Source of the DNA: an uncultured Dietzia sp.
GTDB taxonomy: Bacteria > Actinomycetota > Actinomycetes > Mycobacteriales > Mycobacteriaceae
DNA length: 9,616 nucleotides
Direction of reading: 5' to 3'
NCBI GenBank assembly: GCA_946570335.1
Contig: CAMNYG010000032.1
Location: 1 to 9,616 of the forward strand
Shown: positions 1 through 6,300 of the stretch, piece by piece
How the letters are laid out: the number at the start of each line of letters is the position of its first letter
How positions within the stretch are numbered: position 1 is the stretch's first letter
The notes under the pieces: model-generated
Told to the model about the DNA's origin: nothing
Database searches by the model: none
The model's input: only the letters and a program-made list of their open reading frames with translations
Program-made: the position numbers and the translations under genes

Positions 1-1003
1 CGGGGCCGTCGCGGTGGCGGATCCGGCGGCTGCCGAGCGGCTCCGTGCGCAGTTCCCGGATCTCGACGTGTTCGCCGGTGCCGAGGGTGCCACGCGGCTC
101 GTCCGCGAGATCGAGGCGGATGTGGTGCTCAACGGGATCGATGGGTCGATCGGTCTCGGGCCGAGCCTCGCCGCACTGGACACCGGCGCCCGACTCGCTC
201 TCGCGAACAAGGAGTCGCTCGTCGCCGGTGGGGCACTCGTGACGGACAAGGCGGCGCCCGGACAGCTGATCCCGGTCGATTCGGAACATTCGGCGATGGC
301 CCAGTGCCTGCGTGCGGGCACATCCGACGAGGTGGCCTCGCTCGTGCTCACCGCATCGGGCGGGCCGTTTCGCGGTAGGACCCGCGCCGAGCTCGCGGAT
401 GTGACTGCGGCGCAGGCCCTCCGCCACCCCACCTGGGCGATGGGGCGGATGATCACGTTGAACTCGGCGACCCTGGTCAACAAGTCTCTCGAACTGATCG
501 AGGCCCACCTGCTGTTCGGGGTGCCGTATGACCGGATCGATGTGACGGTCCATCCCCAGTCGGTGGTGCATTCCGCGGTGACCTTCATCGACGGCGCGAC
601 AGTGTCCAAGGCGTCGCCACCGTCGATGAAGCTGCCTATCGCGTTGGCGTTGGGCTGGCCCTCGCGGATCGCGGGGGTGTCGACGCCCCTGGATTTCACG
701 CAGTCACACACCTGGACGTTCGAACCCGTCGACGAGGAGACGTTCCCGGCGATCTCCGTGGCGCGTGCCGCGGGCGTTGCCGGCGGGTTGCGCACGGCTG
801 TCTTCAACGCCGCAAACGAGGAGGCCGCGCCGGCCTTCCTCGACGGCCGCATCCGTTTCACCGAGATCGTCGACGTGGTTTCGGAGACCGTCGAGGCGGC
901 CGACGAATGGTCCGCCGATCCACGAGATCTGGACGATGTCGTGGCCGCCGAAACCTGGGCGCGTCGTCATGCGGCCGCGCTCGTGACCGGGCTGGAGGGC
1001 TGA
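1..1003 (+). CDS. dxr: 1-deoxy-D-xylulose 5-phosphate reductoisomerase, 5'-truncated
   Basis: Dxr converts 1-deoxy-D-xylulose 5-phosphate to 2-C-methyl-D-erythritol 4-phosphate with NADPH and a divalent metal, the second step of the cytosolic MEP isoprenoid pathway. The reading frame is already open at base 2 and ends with TGA at 1001-1003, giving 333 codons. Against a family length near 400, about 65-80 N-terminal residues, including the GSTGSIG nucleotide-binding motif, lie outside the window. Visible hallmarks are [20 protein letters not shown], with metal-ligand Asp at 278-280 and Glu at 284-286; TASGGPFRG; the flexible-loop HPTWAMGRM; and NKSLELIEA, with the third metal-ligand Glu at 491-493. 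The last motif is usually NKGLE, so Ser replaces Gly. HPQSVVHS and the NAANEEA segment follow. rip1 begins 3 bases after the stop, suggesting an operon. Identification is very secure; the M. tuberculosis counterpart is Rv2870c. Confidence 0.97.
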   Translation, partial: GAVAVADPAAAERLRAQFPDLDVFAGAEGATRLVREIEADVVLNGIDGSIGLGPSLAALDTGARLALANKESLVAGGALVTDKAAPGQLIPVDSEHSAMAQCLRAGTSDEVASLVLTASGGPFRGRTRAELADVTAAQALRHPTWAMGRMITLNSATLVNKSLELIEAHLLFGVPYDRIDVTVHPQSVVHSAVTFIDGATVSKASPPSMKLPIALALGWPSRIAGVSTPLDFTQSHTWTFEPVDEETFPAISVARAAGVAGGLRTAVFNAANEEAAPAFLDGRIRFTEIVDVVSETVEAADEWSADPRDLDDVVAAETWARRHAAALVTGLEG

Positions 1004-1006
1004 GGC

Positions 1007-2239
1007 GTGTTGGTCGTGGGGATCGTCCTGTTCGCCCTCGGGATCATGCTGTCGATCGTGCTGCACGAGTTCGGCCACATGAAGATCGCGCAGTGGTCGG
1101 GTATGAAAGTGCGCAGGTTCTTCGTCGGCTTCGGTCCGACCGTCTGGTCGACCAACCGCGGGGGGATCGAGTACGGGCTGAAGGCGATCCCGCTCGGTGG
1201 CTTCTGCGACATCGCGGGGATGACCGCCTACGACGAGTTGTCGCCGGAGGACGAGCCCAGGGCGATGTGGCGCCAGGCGTGGTGGAAGCGCGTCGCGGTG
1301 CTGTTGGCCGGGCCGGCCATGAACATCGTCCTGGCGATCGCGCTGTTCTACACGGTGGCTCTCGGATGGGGCCTGGTGAACCGTGATGTCCAGCCGATCC
1401 CTACCGATCGGGTGGCGGCGGTCGTGGGAGACACCTGCGAGAGCGGGACGACGGGTGAGCCGTCGTGTGGGCCCGGCCTGGGTCCCGCCGGTGAGGCGGG
1501 GATCCTCCCCGGCGATCGGATCGTCGAGGTCGCGGGTGTCCCCGTGGGCAGTTGGGCGGGCCTGTCCGACGTGGTGACGGAGCTGCCGGGGCAGACGGTG
1601 CCGGTGGTCGTGGACAGGGCCGGTGTGGAGACGACGACGACGGCGACGTTGGCCTCGTCCACCGTCGACGGGCAGGAACGCGGTGCTCTCGGCGTGCGTC
1701 TCTCGGACGAGGGGATCCCGCCGGAGATCCTGGAGGATCCCGCGTATCAGAGAGTTAACACCTACGACGCCCTGAGCGCGATACCGGCGACGTTCGCGTT
1801 CACCGGCGACATGGTCGAGGCGACCGTCCAGGGACTGATCTCGTTCCCGTCGAAGATCCCGGCCGTGGCGGCGTCGATCTTCGGTGCCGAGAGAGCCGAG
1901 GATTCGCCGGTCTCGGTCGTCGGCGCGAGTCACATCGGTGGTCAGGCGGCCGAGCAGGGTGCGTGGTGGCTGTTCCTGTTGTTCCTGGCCGGGCTCAACC
2001 TGTTCCTGGGTGCGTTCAACCTCGTGCCGCTCACGCCCTTCGACGGCGGACACATCGCGGTGGTGTTCTACGAGAAGATCCGGGATGCTCTGCGCCGTCT
2101 GCGAGGTCTGGCCCCCGGTGGGCCCGCCGACTACGAGAAGCTGGCCCCGGTGACCGTGACGGTGTTCGTGCTGTTGATCGGTGTGTCCGCGATCGTCATC
2201 ACCGCTGATTTCGTCAACCCGATACTGCTGACCGGGTGA
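1007..2239 (+). CDS. rip1: Rip1-type site-2 intramembrane zinc metalloprotease (M50)
   Basis: This 410-residue protein belongs to the RseP/Rip1 family, which cleaves transmembrane anti-sigma factors and other single-pass membrane proteins within the membrane. The zinc motif HEFGH (His20, Glu21, His24) lies in the first membrane segment, and the second active-site motif PFDGGH (Asp346) follows the third. Likely membrane segments are 1-20, 93-122, 320-340 and 383-402. GFCDIAGM (66-72) matches the conserved loop of mycobacterial Rip1. A PDZ domain spans about 155-215 ([16 protein letters not shown]). Two cysteines, C144 and C154, bracket a short insertion before it and could form an extracytoplasmic disulfide (inference). 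The GTG start follows a GGAGGG Shine-Dalgarno sequence at 994-999, 7 bases upstream and inside the end of dxr, so translation is probably coupled. Gene order and length match Rv2869c. Confidence 0.95.
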   Translation: MLVVGIVLFALGIMLSIVLHEFGHMKIAQWSGMKVRRFFVGFGPTVWSTNRGGIEYGLKAIPLGGFCDIAGMTAYDELSPEDEPRAMWRQAWWKRVAVLLAGPAMNIVLAIALFYTVALGWGLVNRDVQPIPTDRVAAVVGDTCESGTTGEPSCGPGLGPAGEAGILPGDRIVEVAGVPVGSWAGLSDVVTELPGQTVPVVVDRAGVETTTTATLASSTVDGQERGALGVRLSDEGIPPEILEDPAYQRVNTYDALSAIPATFAFTGDMVEATVQGLISFPSKIPAVAASIFGAERAEDSPVSVVGASHIGGQAAEQGAWWLFLLFLAGLNLFLGAFNLVPLTPFDGGHIAVVFYEKIRDALRRLRGLAPGGPADYEKLAPVTVTVFVLLIGVSAIVITADFVNPILLTG

Positions 2240-2278
2240 TCCCGGCGACTCCTGCTCGCACGCGGTGGCCCCGACCCG

Positions 2279-2284
2279 GATAAT
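2279..2284 (+). promoter_or_regulatory. Possible -10 element (GATAAT) upstream of ispG
   Basis: The 100 bases between the rip1 stop and the ispG start contain GATAAT, one mismatch from the TATAAT consensus, in an otherwise very GC-rich stretch. A start near 2291 would give a leader of about 50 bases carrying the AAGGAAGG ribosome site at 2324-2331. I see no good -35 match 16-18 bases upstream. It suggests that ispG-GNAT may be transcribed separately from dxr-rip1, but read-through is equally possible. Confidence 0.3.
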
Positions 2285-2339
2285 GGGGCGCGGGACTGAT
2301 CAGCACCCGGCTGCCGAGCCCCTAAGGAAGGCCCTTCAC

Positions 2340-3524
2340 GTGAACGACTCCTCCTCGATCCCCGTCGGACTGGGGATGCCCGACGCGCCGCTGCCCACTC
2401 TGGCGCCGCGCCGGAAGACCCGTCAACTGTTCGTGGGACAGGTGGGCGTGGGTAGTGACCATCCGATCTCGGTCCAGTCCATGACCACCACCAAGACGCA
2501 CGACGTCAACTCGACGCTCCAGCAGATCGCCGAGCTCACGGCGTCGGGTTGCGACATCGTCCGAGTGGCGTGTCCTCGTCAGGAAGACGCGGATGCGTTG
2601 GCCACCATCGCCCGCAAGTCCCCGATCCCGGTGATCGCGGATATCCACTTCCAGCCGAAGTACATCTTCGCGGCGATCGACGCCGGGTGTGCGGCGGTGC
2701 GCGTCAATCCGGGCAACATCAAGGAGTTCGACGGGCGGGTCAAGGAGGTCGCCAAGGCGGCCGGGGATGCGGGAATCCCCATCCGGATCGGTGTCAACGC
2801 GGGCTCGCTGGATCCGCGACTGCTGGCCAAGTACGGCAAGGCGACCCCCGAGGCCCTGGTCGAGTCGGCCGTCTGGGAGGCCTCGCTGTTCGAGGAGCAC
2901 GGTTTCGGGGACATCAAGATCTCGGTCAAGCACAACGACCCGGTGGTCATGGTGGAGGCCTACCGTCAGCTCGCCGCGGTGACCGACTATCCGCTGCACC
3001 TCGGTGTGACCGAGGCCGGCCCGGCGTTCCAGGGCACCATCAAGTCTTCCGTCGCGTTCGGGGCACTGCTCTCCGAGGGCATCGGCGACACGATCCGCGT
3101 CTCGCTCTCGGCGCCCCCGGCCGAGGAGATCAAGGTCGGTACACAAATCCTGCAATCGCTCAATCTGCGGCCCCGCAAGTTGGAGATCGTCTCCTGCCCG
3201 TCGTGTGGGCGTGCGCAGGTGGACGTCTACAAGCTCGCCGACGAGGTCACGGCCGGCCTCGAGGGGATGAGCGTCCCGCTGCGTGTCGCGGTCATGGGCT
3301 GTGTCGTCAATGGTCCCGGCGAGGCGCGCGATGCCGATCTCGGTGTGGCATCGGGTAACGGTAAGGGCCAGATCTTCGTCAAGGGCGAGGTCATCAAGAC
3401 GGTCCCCGAGGCGATGATCGTGGAAACCCTCATCGAGGAGGCCATGCGTATCGCGGAGGAGATGGGCGAGCCCGTCGGGGAGGCCGCGGAGGGCCAGGGG
3501 CCCCAGGTCAAGGTCACGCGATAG
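2340..3524 (+). CDS. ispG: 4-hydroxy-3-methylbut-2-en-1-yl diphosphate synthase (GcpE)
   Basis: IspG (GcpE) reductively converts MEcPP to HMBPP, the penultimate MEP-pathway step, using a [4Fe-4S] cluster. The 394-residue protein has the N-terminal TIM-barrel part ([54 protein letters not shown]) and a C-terminal cluster domain with the four ligands: Cys286 and Cys289 (SCPSCGR), Cys321 ([10 protein letters not shown]) and Glu328. The GTG at 2340 is chosen because AAGGAAGG lies 8 bases upstream and the resulting length fits the roughly 387-residue M. tuberculosis enzyme (Rv2868c). An upstream in-frame GTG at 2265 would add 25 poorly supported residues. The GNAT gene starts 3 bases after the stop. 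With dxr two genes upstream, two MEP-pathway steps are clustered around a membrane protease, the standard actinobacterial arrangement. Confidence 0.98.
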   Translation: MNDSSSIPVGLGMPDAPLPTLAPRRKTRQLFVGQVGVGSDHPISVQSMTTTKTHDVNSTLQQIAELTASGCDIVRVACPRQEDADALATIARKSPIPVIADIHFQPKYIFAAIDAGCAAVRVNPGNIKEFDGRVKEVAKAAGDAGIPIRIGVNAGSLDPRLLAKYGKATPEALVESAVWEASLFEEHGFGDIKISVKHNDPVVMVEAYRQLAAVTDYPLHLGVTEAGPAFQGTIKSSVAFGALLSEGIGDTIRVSLSAPPAEEIKVGTQILQSLNLRPRKLEIVSCPSCGRAQVDVYKLADEVTAGLEGMSVPLRVAVMGCVVNGPGEARDADLGVASGNGKGQIFVKGEVIKTVPEAMIVETLIEEAMRIAEEMGEPVGEAAEGQGPQVKVTR

Positions 3525-3527
3525 GCC

Positions 3528-4382
3528 GTGACCGACACGGTTGCCCCGCCTTCCGGGGTCGGCGGCTGCCGTGAGGTCGGCCCCGGCGAATCCTCCGCGG
3601 TCCTGCGGGTTCTGGCAGCCGACCCGTTTGTCACCGTGCCCGCGGCGGAGAAGGTCCTCCGGTCCGGGATCACCGCGGGATCCGACGGCCGGTTTCTCAC
3701 CCGTGGTGGCCCGGACCGTTCGCTCGTGTACGTGGAGAGCTCGGTGCTCCCCATCCGCGGCGATGCCGCAGATCTCGACGCGCTGGGACGGGCGGTGGTC
3801 GACCTGGGCGTGGGGCCGATGTCGACGCACGGGAGGCGGGAGATGGTCGCCGGCCTCGGGCCGGCGCTGGCCGAGGGATGGGGGCCGATCCGGGACTACC
3901 GGTCCACGCAGTTCCTCATGGCACTGCACACGCGGGTCGACCCTGCGCTCGTCCTGGACGGCGTCAGGCCGGCGACTCTGCAAGAGTTCGATCCCGTCCT
4001 GGTCGCCGCCGCGGAGATGTACCGGGAGGAGCTGCGCGCGGACCCGTTCGTCGTCGGGTCGGGTGTACCGTTCCGGCGCAGGGTGGCGCGCTCTGTCGCC
4101 CGGGGTCGGACCTTCGTGGGAACACGGAGCGGCGAAGTCTATTTCAAGGCTGATGTCGCCGCGATCTCCGAGCGCATCGCCCAGATCCAGGGCGTCTGGG
4201 TACACCCCCGACTCAGGGGCACCGGGCTCGGCGCCGGTGGTACGGCAGCGGTCTGCGCTGCGCACCAGGACCAGGGGTTGACCCCTTCGCTGGTGGTCAA
4301 CGGCTCGAACCTTCCTGCCAGGGCCGCGTACCGCAGGGTCGGGATGGTGGATGTCGTGGAGTACGCCACGATCCTCATGTGA
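3528..4382 (+). CDS. GNAT-family N-acetyltransferase with N-terminal DUF4081-like domain
   Basis: The protein has 284 residues, the same length I recall for Rv2867c, which sits in the same place after gcpE in M. tuberculosis. The C-terminal half is a GNAT fold: VWVHPRLRGTGLGAG (223-237) is the acetyl-CoA pyrophosphate-binding motif A (R-x-x-G-x-G/A type), and NGSNLPARAAYRRVGM (258-273) is the Asn...Tyr segment of motif B. The N-terminal part (about 15-130) resembles the DUF4081 domain common in actinobacterial GNATs. No signal peptide or membrane segment is seen, so it is probably cytosolic; the acceptor substrate is unknown. The GTG start 3 bases after the ispG TAG has no strong Shine-Dalgarno sequence, which fits translational coupling to ispG. 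Family assignment is firm; specific function is not known to me. Confidence 0.88.
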   Translation: MTDTVAPPSGVGGCREVGPGESSAVLRVLAADPFVTVPAAEKVLRSGITAGSDGRFLTRGGPDRSLVYVESSVLPIRGDAADLDALGRAVVDLGVGPMSTHGRREMVAGLGPALAEGWGPIRDYRSTQFLMALHTRVDPALVLDGVRPATLQEFDPVLVAAAEMYREELRADPFVVGSGVPFRRRVARSVARGRTFVGTRSGEVYFKADVAAISERIAQIQGVWVHPRLRGTGLGAGGTAAVCAAHQDQGLTPSLVVNGSNLPARAAYRRVGMVDVVEYATILM

Positions 4383-4412
4383 CGAGGTGACGGTCCGGCA
4401 CCCGGGTAGCGT

Positions 4413-4498
4413 CCGCTCGCGGCGTCCGGTCCCACCCGCTGGGCCAGCGGGCCCGGATCGCCGCACGGCCCTGATCCAGGGTGGCAGGACGCCCGCGG
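4413..4498 (+). other. Candidate branched RNA structure in the GNAT-membrane protein gap
   Basis: The 246-base gap after the GNAT gene contains nested inverted repeats. GGCGTCC (4421-4427) pairs with GGACGCC (4487-4493). Inside are a perfect 8-base inverted repeat around one central base (4435-4442 with 4444-4451; as RNA, a 6-bp stem with a 5-base loop) and CCCTG-ATC-CAGGG (4469-4481). Outside, CCGC (4413-4416) can pair with GCGG (4495-4498). Together they draw a three-way junction. There is no U-tract, so a classic intrinsic terminator is not indicated. It could be a structured leader for the downstream membrane-protein genes or a processing or attenuation element. GC-rich DNA makes chance stems common. 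The rest of the gap shows only the mini-ORF described separately. Confidence 0.3.
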
Positions 4499-4572
4499 CT
4501 TCAAGGGCCCAGGGTTCTTGTGGAAGAGTGTGGGCATCAGCATCTCGTCGACATCGGAAGGTGCCACCCCGG

Positions 4573-4632
4573 ATGAACGCGACCGCGAACGAACGCGCAT
4601 TCCTGACCGTGACCACGCCGGAGCGACTGTGA
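4573..4632 (+). CDS. Possible 19-residue leader peptide ORF
   Basis: An ATG-started reading frame encodes MNATANERAFLTVTTPERL and stops with a TGA that overlaps the GTG start of the next gene in a 4-base GTGA arrangement, a typical translational-coupling junction. GGAAGG at 4556-4561 lies 11 bases before the ATG, somewhat far for a ribosome site. Four of 19 residues are Thr, but there is no run of one amino acid as in classic attenuators. The same frame stays open further upstream, so this may be chance. No function is proposed beyond possible coupling. Confidence 0.25.
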   Translation: MNATANERAFLTVTTPERL

Positions 4633-5117
4633 GCGCCGCGACACCCGCTCCCGACGGGGCTGCGGCCCCCGCGGACATCCAGGCGCTTGCGACCCGGCCC
4701 GCTGCGTCGTCGGCACCTGTCCTCCCGGAAGGGTGCGAACCGCGACGGTTCCGATCGGATGCCGCGGCGGATCGCGCGATGCGTCGACTACTGCGGGTCG
4801 ACGGACTCGACAGGAGCGCCAGCGCCGGCGCACACCGGGCGTTCCGGACGTCCGTTCTGGTCTCGGCGGTGAGATGCCTCATCACGTACCTGGCGATTCC
4901 TGTCCTGTTCCCACTTCTCAGCCTGTCCGGGTGGGTGGCCGCGCCTGTCGGGATCGTCCTGTGCGTGATCGCCGTCGTCAACGGTGTGGTGAGCGTGCGC
5001 CGCTTCTGGGTGGCCGACCACCCCCGCCGTTGGATGTACACCGCCTTCATGGGGGTCGTGTTCGTCATCCTCGCGGTGGCCATGGTCGCCGAGATCCACC
5101 GGATGGGGGTGATGTGA
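4629..5117 (+). CDS. Small multi-pass membrane protein of unknown function
   Basis: I do not recognise a named family; similar short membrane proteins are annotated as hypothetical in actinobacteria. The 162-residue product has an Ala/Pro-rich N-terminus (1-34), a charged stretch (about 38-66, EPRRFRSDAAADRAMRRLLR) that is probably cytoplasmic, and three hydrophobic segments near 73-99, 102-122 and 135-157. VSVRRFWVADHPRRWMYT between the last two is basic and aromatic, a likely cytoplasmic loop. The GTG start is chosen because GGAG at 4620-4623 precedes it by 5 bases. The frame is open further upstream (for example a TTG at 4518), but that part uses more A/T in third codon positions than the gene body. 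The downstream small gene overlaps its stop by one base, so the two are probably co-translated and may act together. Confidence 0.8.
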   Translation: MSAATPAPDGAAAPADIQALATRPAASSAPVLPEGCEPRRFRSDAAADRAMRRLLRVDGLDRSASAGAHRAFRTSVLVSAVRCLITYLAIPVLFPLLSLSGWVAAPVGIVLCVIAVVNGVVSVRRFWVADHPRRWMYTAFMGVVFVILAVAMVAEIHRMGVM

Positions 5118-5260
5118 TGGAGTCGCAGCATAACCGGGAGCCCGCGGTCGAGCAGCAGCAGGAGAACGAGCCGTTCGGCAGTTCGAAGGGCGAAATGATC
5201 TCGATGGTCCTGTTCGGGCTGATGGTGATCATCGCCTCTGCCTGTTTCGTCATCTGGTGA
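5117..5260 (+). CDS. 47-residue single-pass (tail-anchored) membrane protein
   Basis: The ATG overlaps the preceding stop codon as TGATG, and a G-rich ribosome site (GGGGGTG, 5104-5110) lies 6 bases upstream, so this looks like a real, translationally coupled gene. The product has a hydrophilic, Glu/Gln-rich N-terminus (residues 1-27, including EQQQENE) and one hydrophobic segment from about 27 to 46 ([20 protein letters not shown]), ending in Trp directly at the C-terminus with no tail. The Lys before the segment and the missing C-terminal tail favour N-inside topology. I know no homologue. It may be a partner of the 162-residue membrane protein. Alternatively it is a chance frame, but the start context and the clean hydrophobic segment argue against that. 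Confidence 0.72.
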   Translation: MESQHNREPAVEQQQENEPFGSSKGEMISMVLFGLMVIIASACFVIW

Positions 5261-5308
5261 TCGCACGCTCCCGCCATGCGGCGTAGGACCTCACCGGATG
5301 AACCGGCC

Positions 5309-5314
5309 TATCCT
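5309..5314 (+). promoter_or_regulatory. -10 element of map, leaderless type
   Basis: TATCCT fits the actinobacterial TANNNT -10 pattern and ends 7 bases before the ATG at 5322, so transcription would begin at or next to the A of the start codon. The only purine-rich stretch nearby (GAGGG, 5316-5320) is one base from this ATG, too close to act as a ribosome site. A clear -35 is not visible. The element both supports a leaderless mRNA and decides the start of map. Confidence 0.5.
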
Positions 5315-5321
5315 TGAGGGC

Positions 5322-6197
5322 ATGACCACCTCGACTCGTCAGCCCCTCGTCCCCGGCACACCCACCCCGATCCGCACTGTGCCCGAGTCCATCGCGCGTC
5401 CGGAGTACGCGTGGCGGGACAGCGTGAACGAGGCGAACGGTGAGCCGTGGGTACAGACTCCCGAGGTCATCGAGTCCCTCCGGGTGGCCAGCCGCCTCGC
5501 GGCAGATGCCCTCGTGCTCGCCGGTGAGGCAGTTGCACCGGGCGTCACCACCGATGAGGTGGACCGTGTGGTGCACGAGTTCTTGTGCGACAACGGCGCG
5601 TACCCGTCGACGTTGGGTTACAAGGAGTTCCCGAAGTCCTGTTGCGTCTCGCTCAACGAGGTCATCTGCCACGGGATCCCCGACACCACCGTGATCGAGG
5701 ACGGTGACATCGTGAACGTCGATGTGACTGCCTTCATCCATGGTGTGCACGGCGACACCAACGCGACGTTCTTCGCCGGCCAGCCCACTGATGAGGTCCG
5801 GCTCCTGGTGGAGCGGACCGAGGAAGCGATGAACCGGGGTATCAAGGCGATCCGCCCGGGGCGCGAGGTCAACGTGATCGGTCGCGTCATCGAATCCTAT
5901 GCGCGCCGCTTCGACTACACGGTCGTGAGGGAGTTCACCGGGCACGGTGTCGGCCCGACCTTCCACAACGGGCTGGTCGTGCTGCATTACGACGATCCGA
6001 GCCGGACCGAGGTCCTCGAGCCCGGGATGACCCTCACTGTCGAGCCGATGATCTCCCTCGGCGGGCCGGGCTTTGACCTGTGGGAGGACGGGTGGACCGT
6101 CACCACCGCAGACAAGGCCTGGACCGCCCAGTTCGAACATACTGTGGTGGTCACCGAGGACGGTTACGAGATCCTGACCCTACCGTCCGAGTCCTGA
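5322..6197 (+). CDS. map: Type I methionine aminopeptidase, MetAP1c/MapB-like
   Basis: The enzyme removes the initiator methionine from nascent proteins in the cytosol using two metal ions. The 291-residue product carries all ligands of the pita-bread fold: Asp134 (NVDVTA), Asp145 (HGDTNAT), His208 (GHGVG), Glu241 (TVEPM) and Glu272 (QFEHT), plus the substrate His117 (ICHGIPD). These lie 3 residues beyond the M. tuberculosis MapB positions as I recall them. The N-terminal extension of about 40 residues, Pro-rich ([11 protein letters not shown]) and running into ARPEYAW, is typical of the type Ic enzymes of actinobacteria such as Rv2861c. The ATG at 5322 is preferred because a TATCCT -10 element sits just upstream (leaderless) and because the N-terminus then lines up with MapB. 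An in-frame ATG at 5298, with AGGA 9 bases before it, would add 8 residues and overlie that promoter. Confidence 0.96.
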   Translation: MTTSTRQPLVPGTPTPIRTVPESIARPEYAWRDSVNEANGEPWVQTPEVIESLRVASRLAADALVLAGEAVAPGVTTDEVDRVVHEFLCDNGAYPSTLGYKEFPKSCCVSLNEVICHGIPDTTVIEDGDIVNVDVTAFIHGVHGDTNATFFAGQPTDEVRLLVERTEEAMNRGIKAIRPGREVNVIGRVIESYARRFDYTVVREFTGHGVGPTFHNGLVVLHYDDPSRTEVLEPGMTLTVEPMISLGGPGFDLWEDGWTVTTADKAWTAQFEHTVVVTEDGYEILTLPSES

Positions 6198-6228
6198 GGC
6201 CGGCCCCGGCACGGCGCGGGCGGTAAGC

Positions 6229-6266
6229 GTAAACGTCCAGTTGGTCGGGTGTCCCGGTAAACGTCC
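6229..6266 (+). repeat. 10-base direct repeat upstream of the monooxygenase gene
   Basis: GTAAACGTCC occurs at 6229-6238 and again at 6257-6266, 28 bases apart start to start (a little under three helical turns). With transcription starting at the ATG at 6301, the copies lie at about -72 to -63 and -44 to -35. That spacing fits binding of a transcription regulator, and the near copy overlaps where a -35 would be. No regulator gene is visible next to it. Confidence 0.55.
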
Positions 6267-6287
6267 CCGCGGCTGGACAGCACGGTG

Positions 6288-6293
6288 CATAAT
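6288..6293 (+). promoter_or_regulatory. -10 element of the flavin monooxygenase gene
   Basis: CATAAT is one mismatch from TATAAT in very GC-rich surroundings and ends 7 bases before the ATG at 6301, the spacing expected if that ATG is the transcription start (leaderless mRNA). No Shine-Dalgarno sequence precedes the ATG, and no -35 match is evident, which would suit an activator-dependent promoter using the upstream direct repeats. Confidence 0.45.
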
Positions 6294-6300
6294 GTCGACC

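Noticed and set aside
704..2053. A 449-codon minus-strand frame opposite dxr and rip1
   Set aside because: Low-complexity Arg/Gln/Asp-rich translation mirrors the codon bias of the real plus-strand genes.
4407..4412. TAGCGT as a -10 element for the membrane cassette
   Set aside because: Weak match, no -35 at proper spacing, and more than 200 bases from the chosen start; not enough to list.
2322..4616. A 764-codon open frame on the minus strand opposite ispG and the GNAT gene
   Set aside because: It lies antisense to two secure genes, and its Arg/Asp/His-rich product shows no domain. Long antisense frames arise by chance in GC-rich coding DNA.
4518..4628. N-terminal extension of the 162-residue membrane protein from TTG at 4518
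   Set aside because: No ribosome site, more A/T in third codon positions than the gene body, and a better-supported GTG at 4629.
4139..5266. A 375-codon minus-strand frame across the small-membrane-protein region
   Set aside because: It covers coding and noncoding parts alike, has no recognisable motif, and opposes two frames with good start signals and membrane segments.
6199..6210. GCCGG-CC-CCGGC inverted repeat just after map, as a terminator
   Set aside because: The two-base loop is too tight for a stable hairpin of this size and there is no T-tract; chance in GC-rich DNA is likely.
6292..6300. Alternative ATG three codons upstream for the monooxygenase
   Set aside because: It overlaps the CATAAT -10 element and has no ribosome site; the ATG at 6301 fits leaderless transcription.
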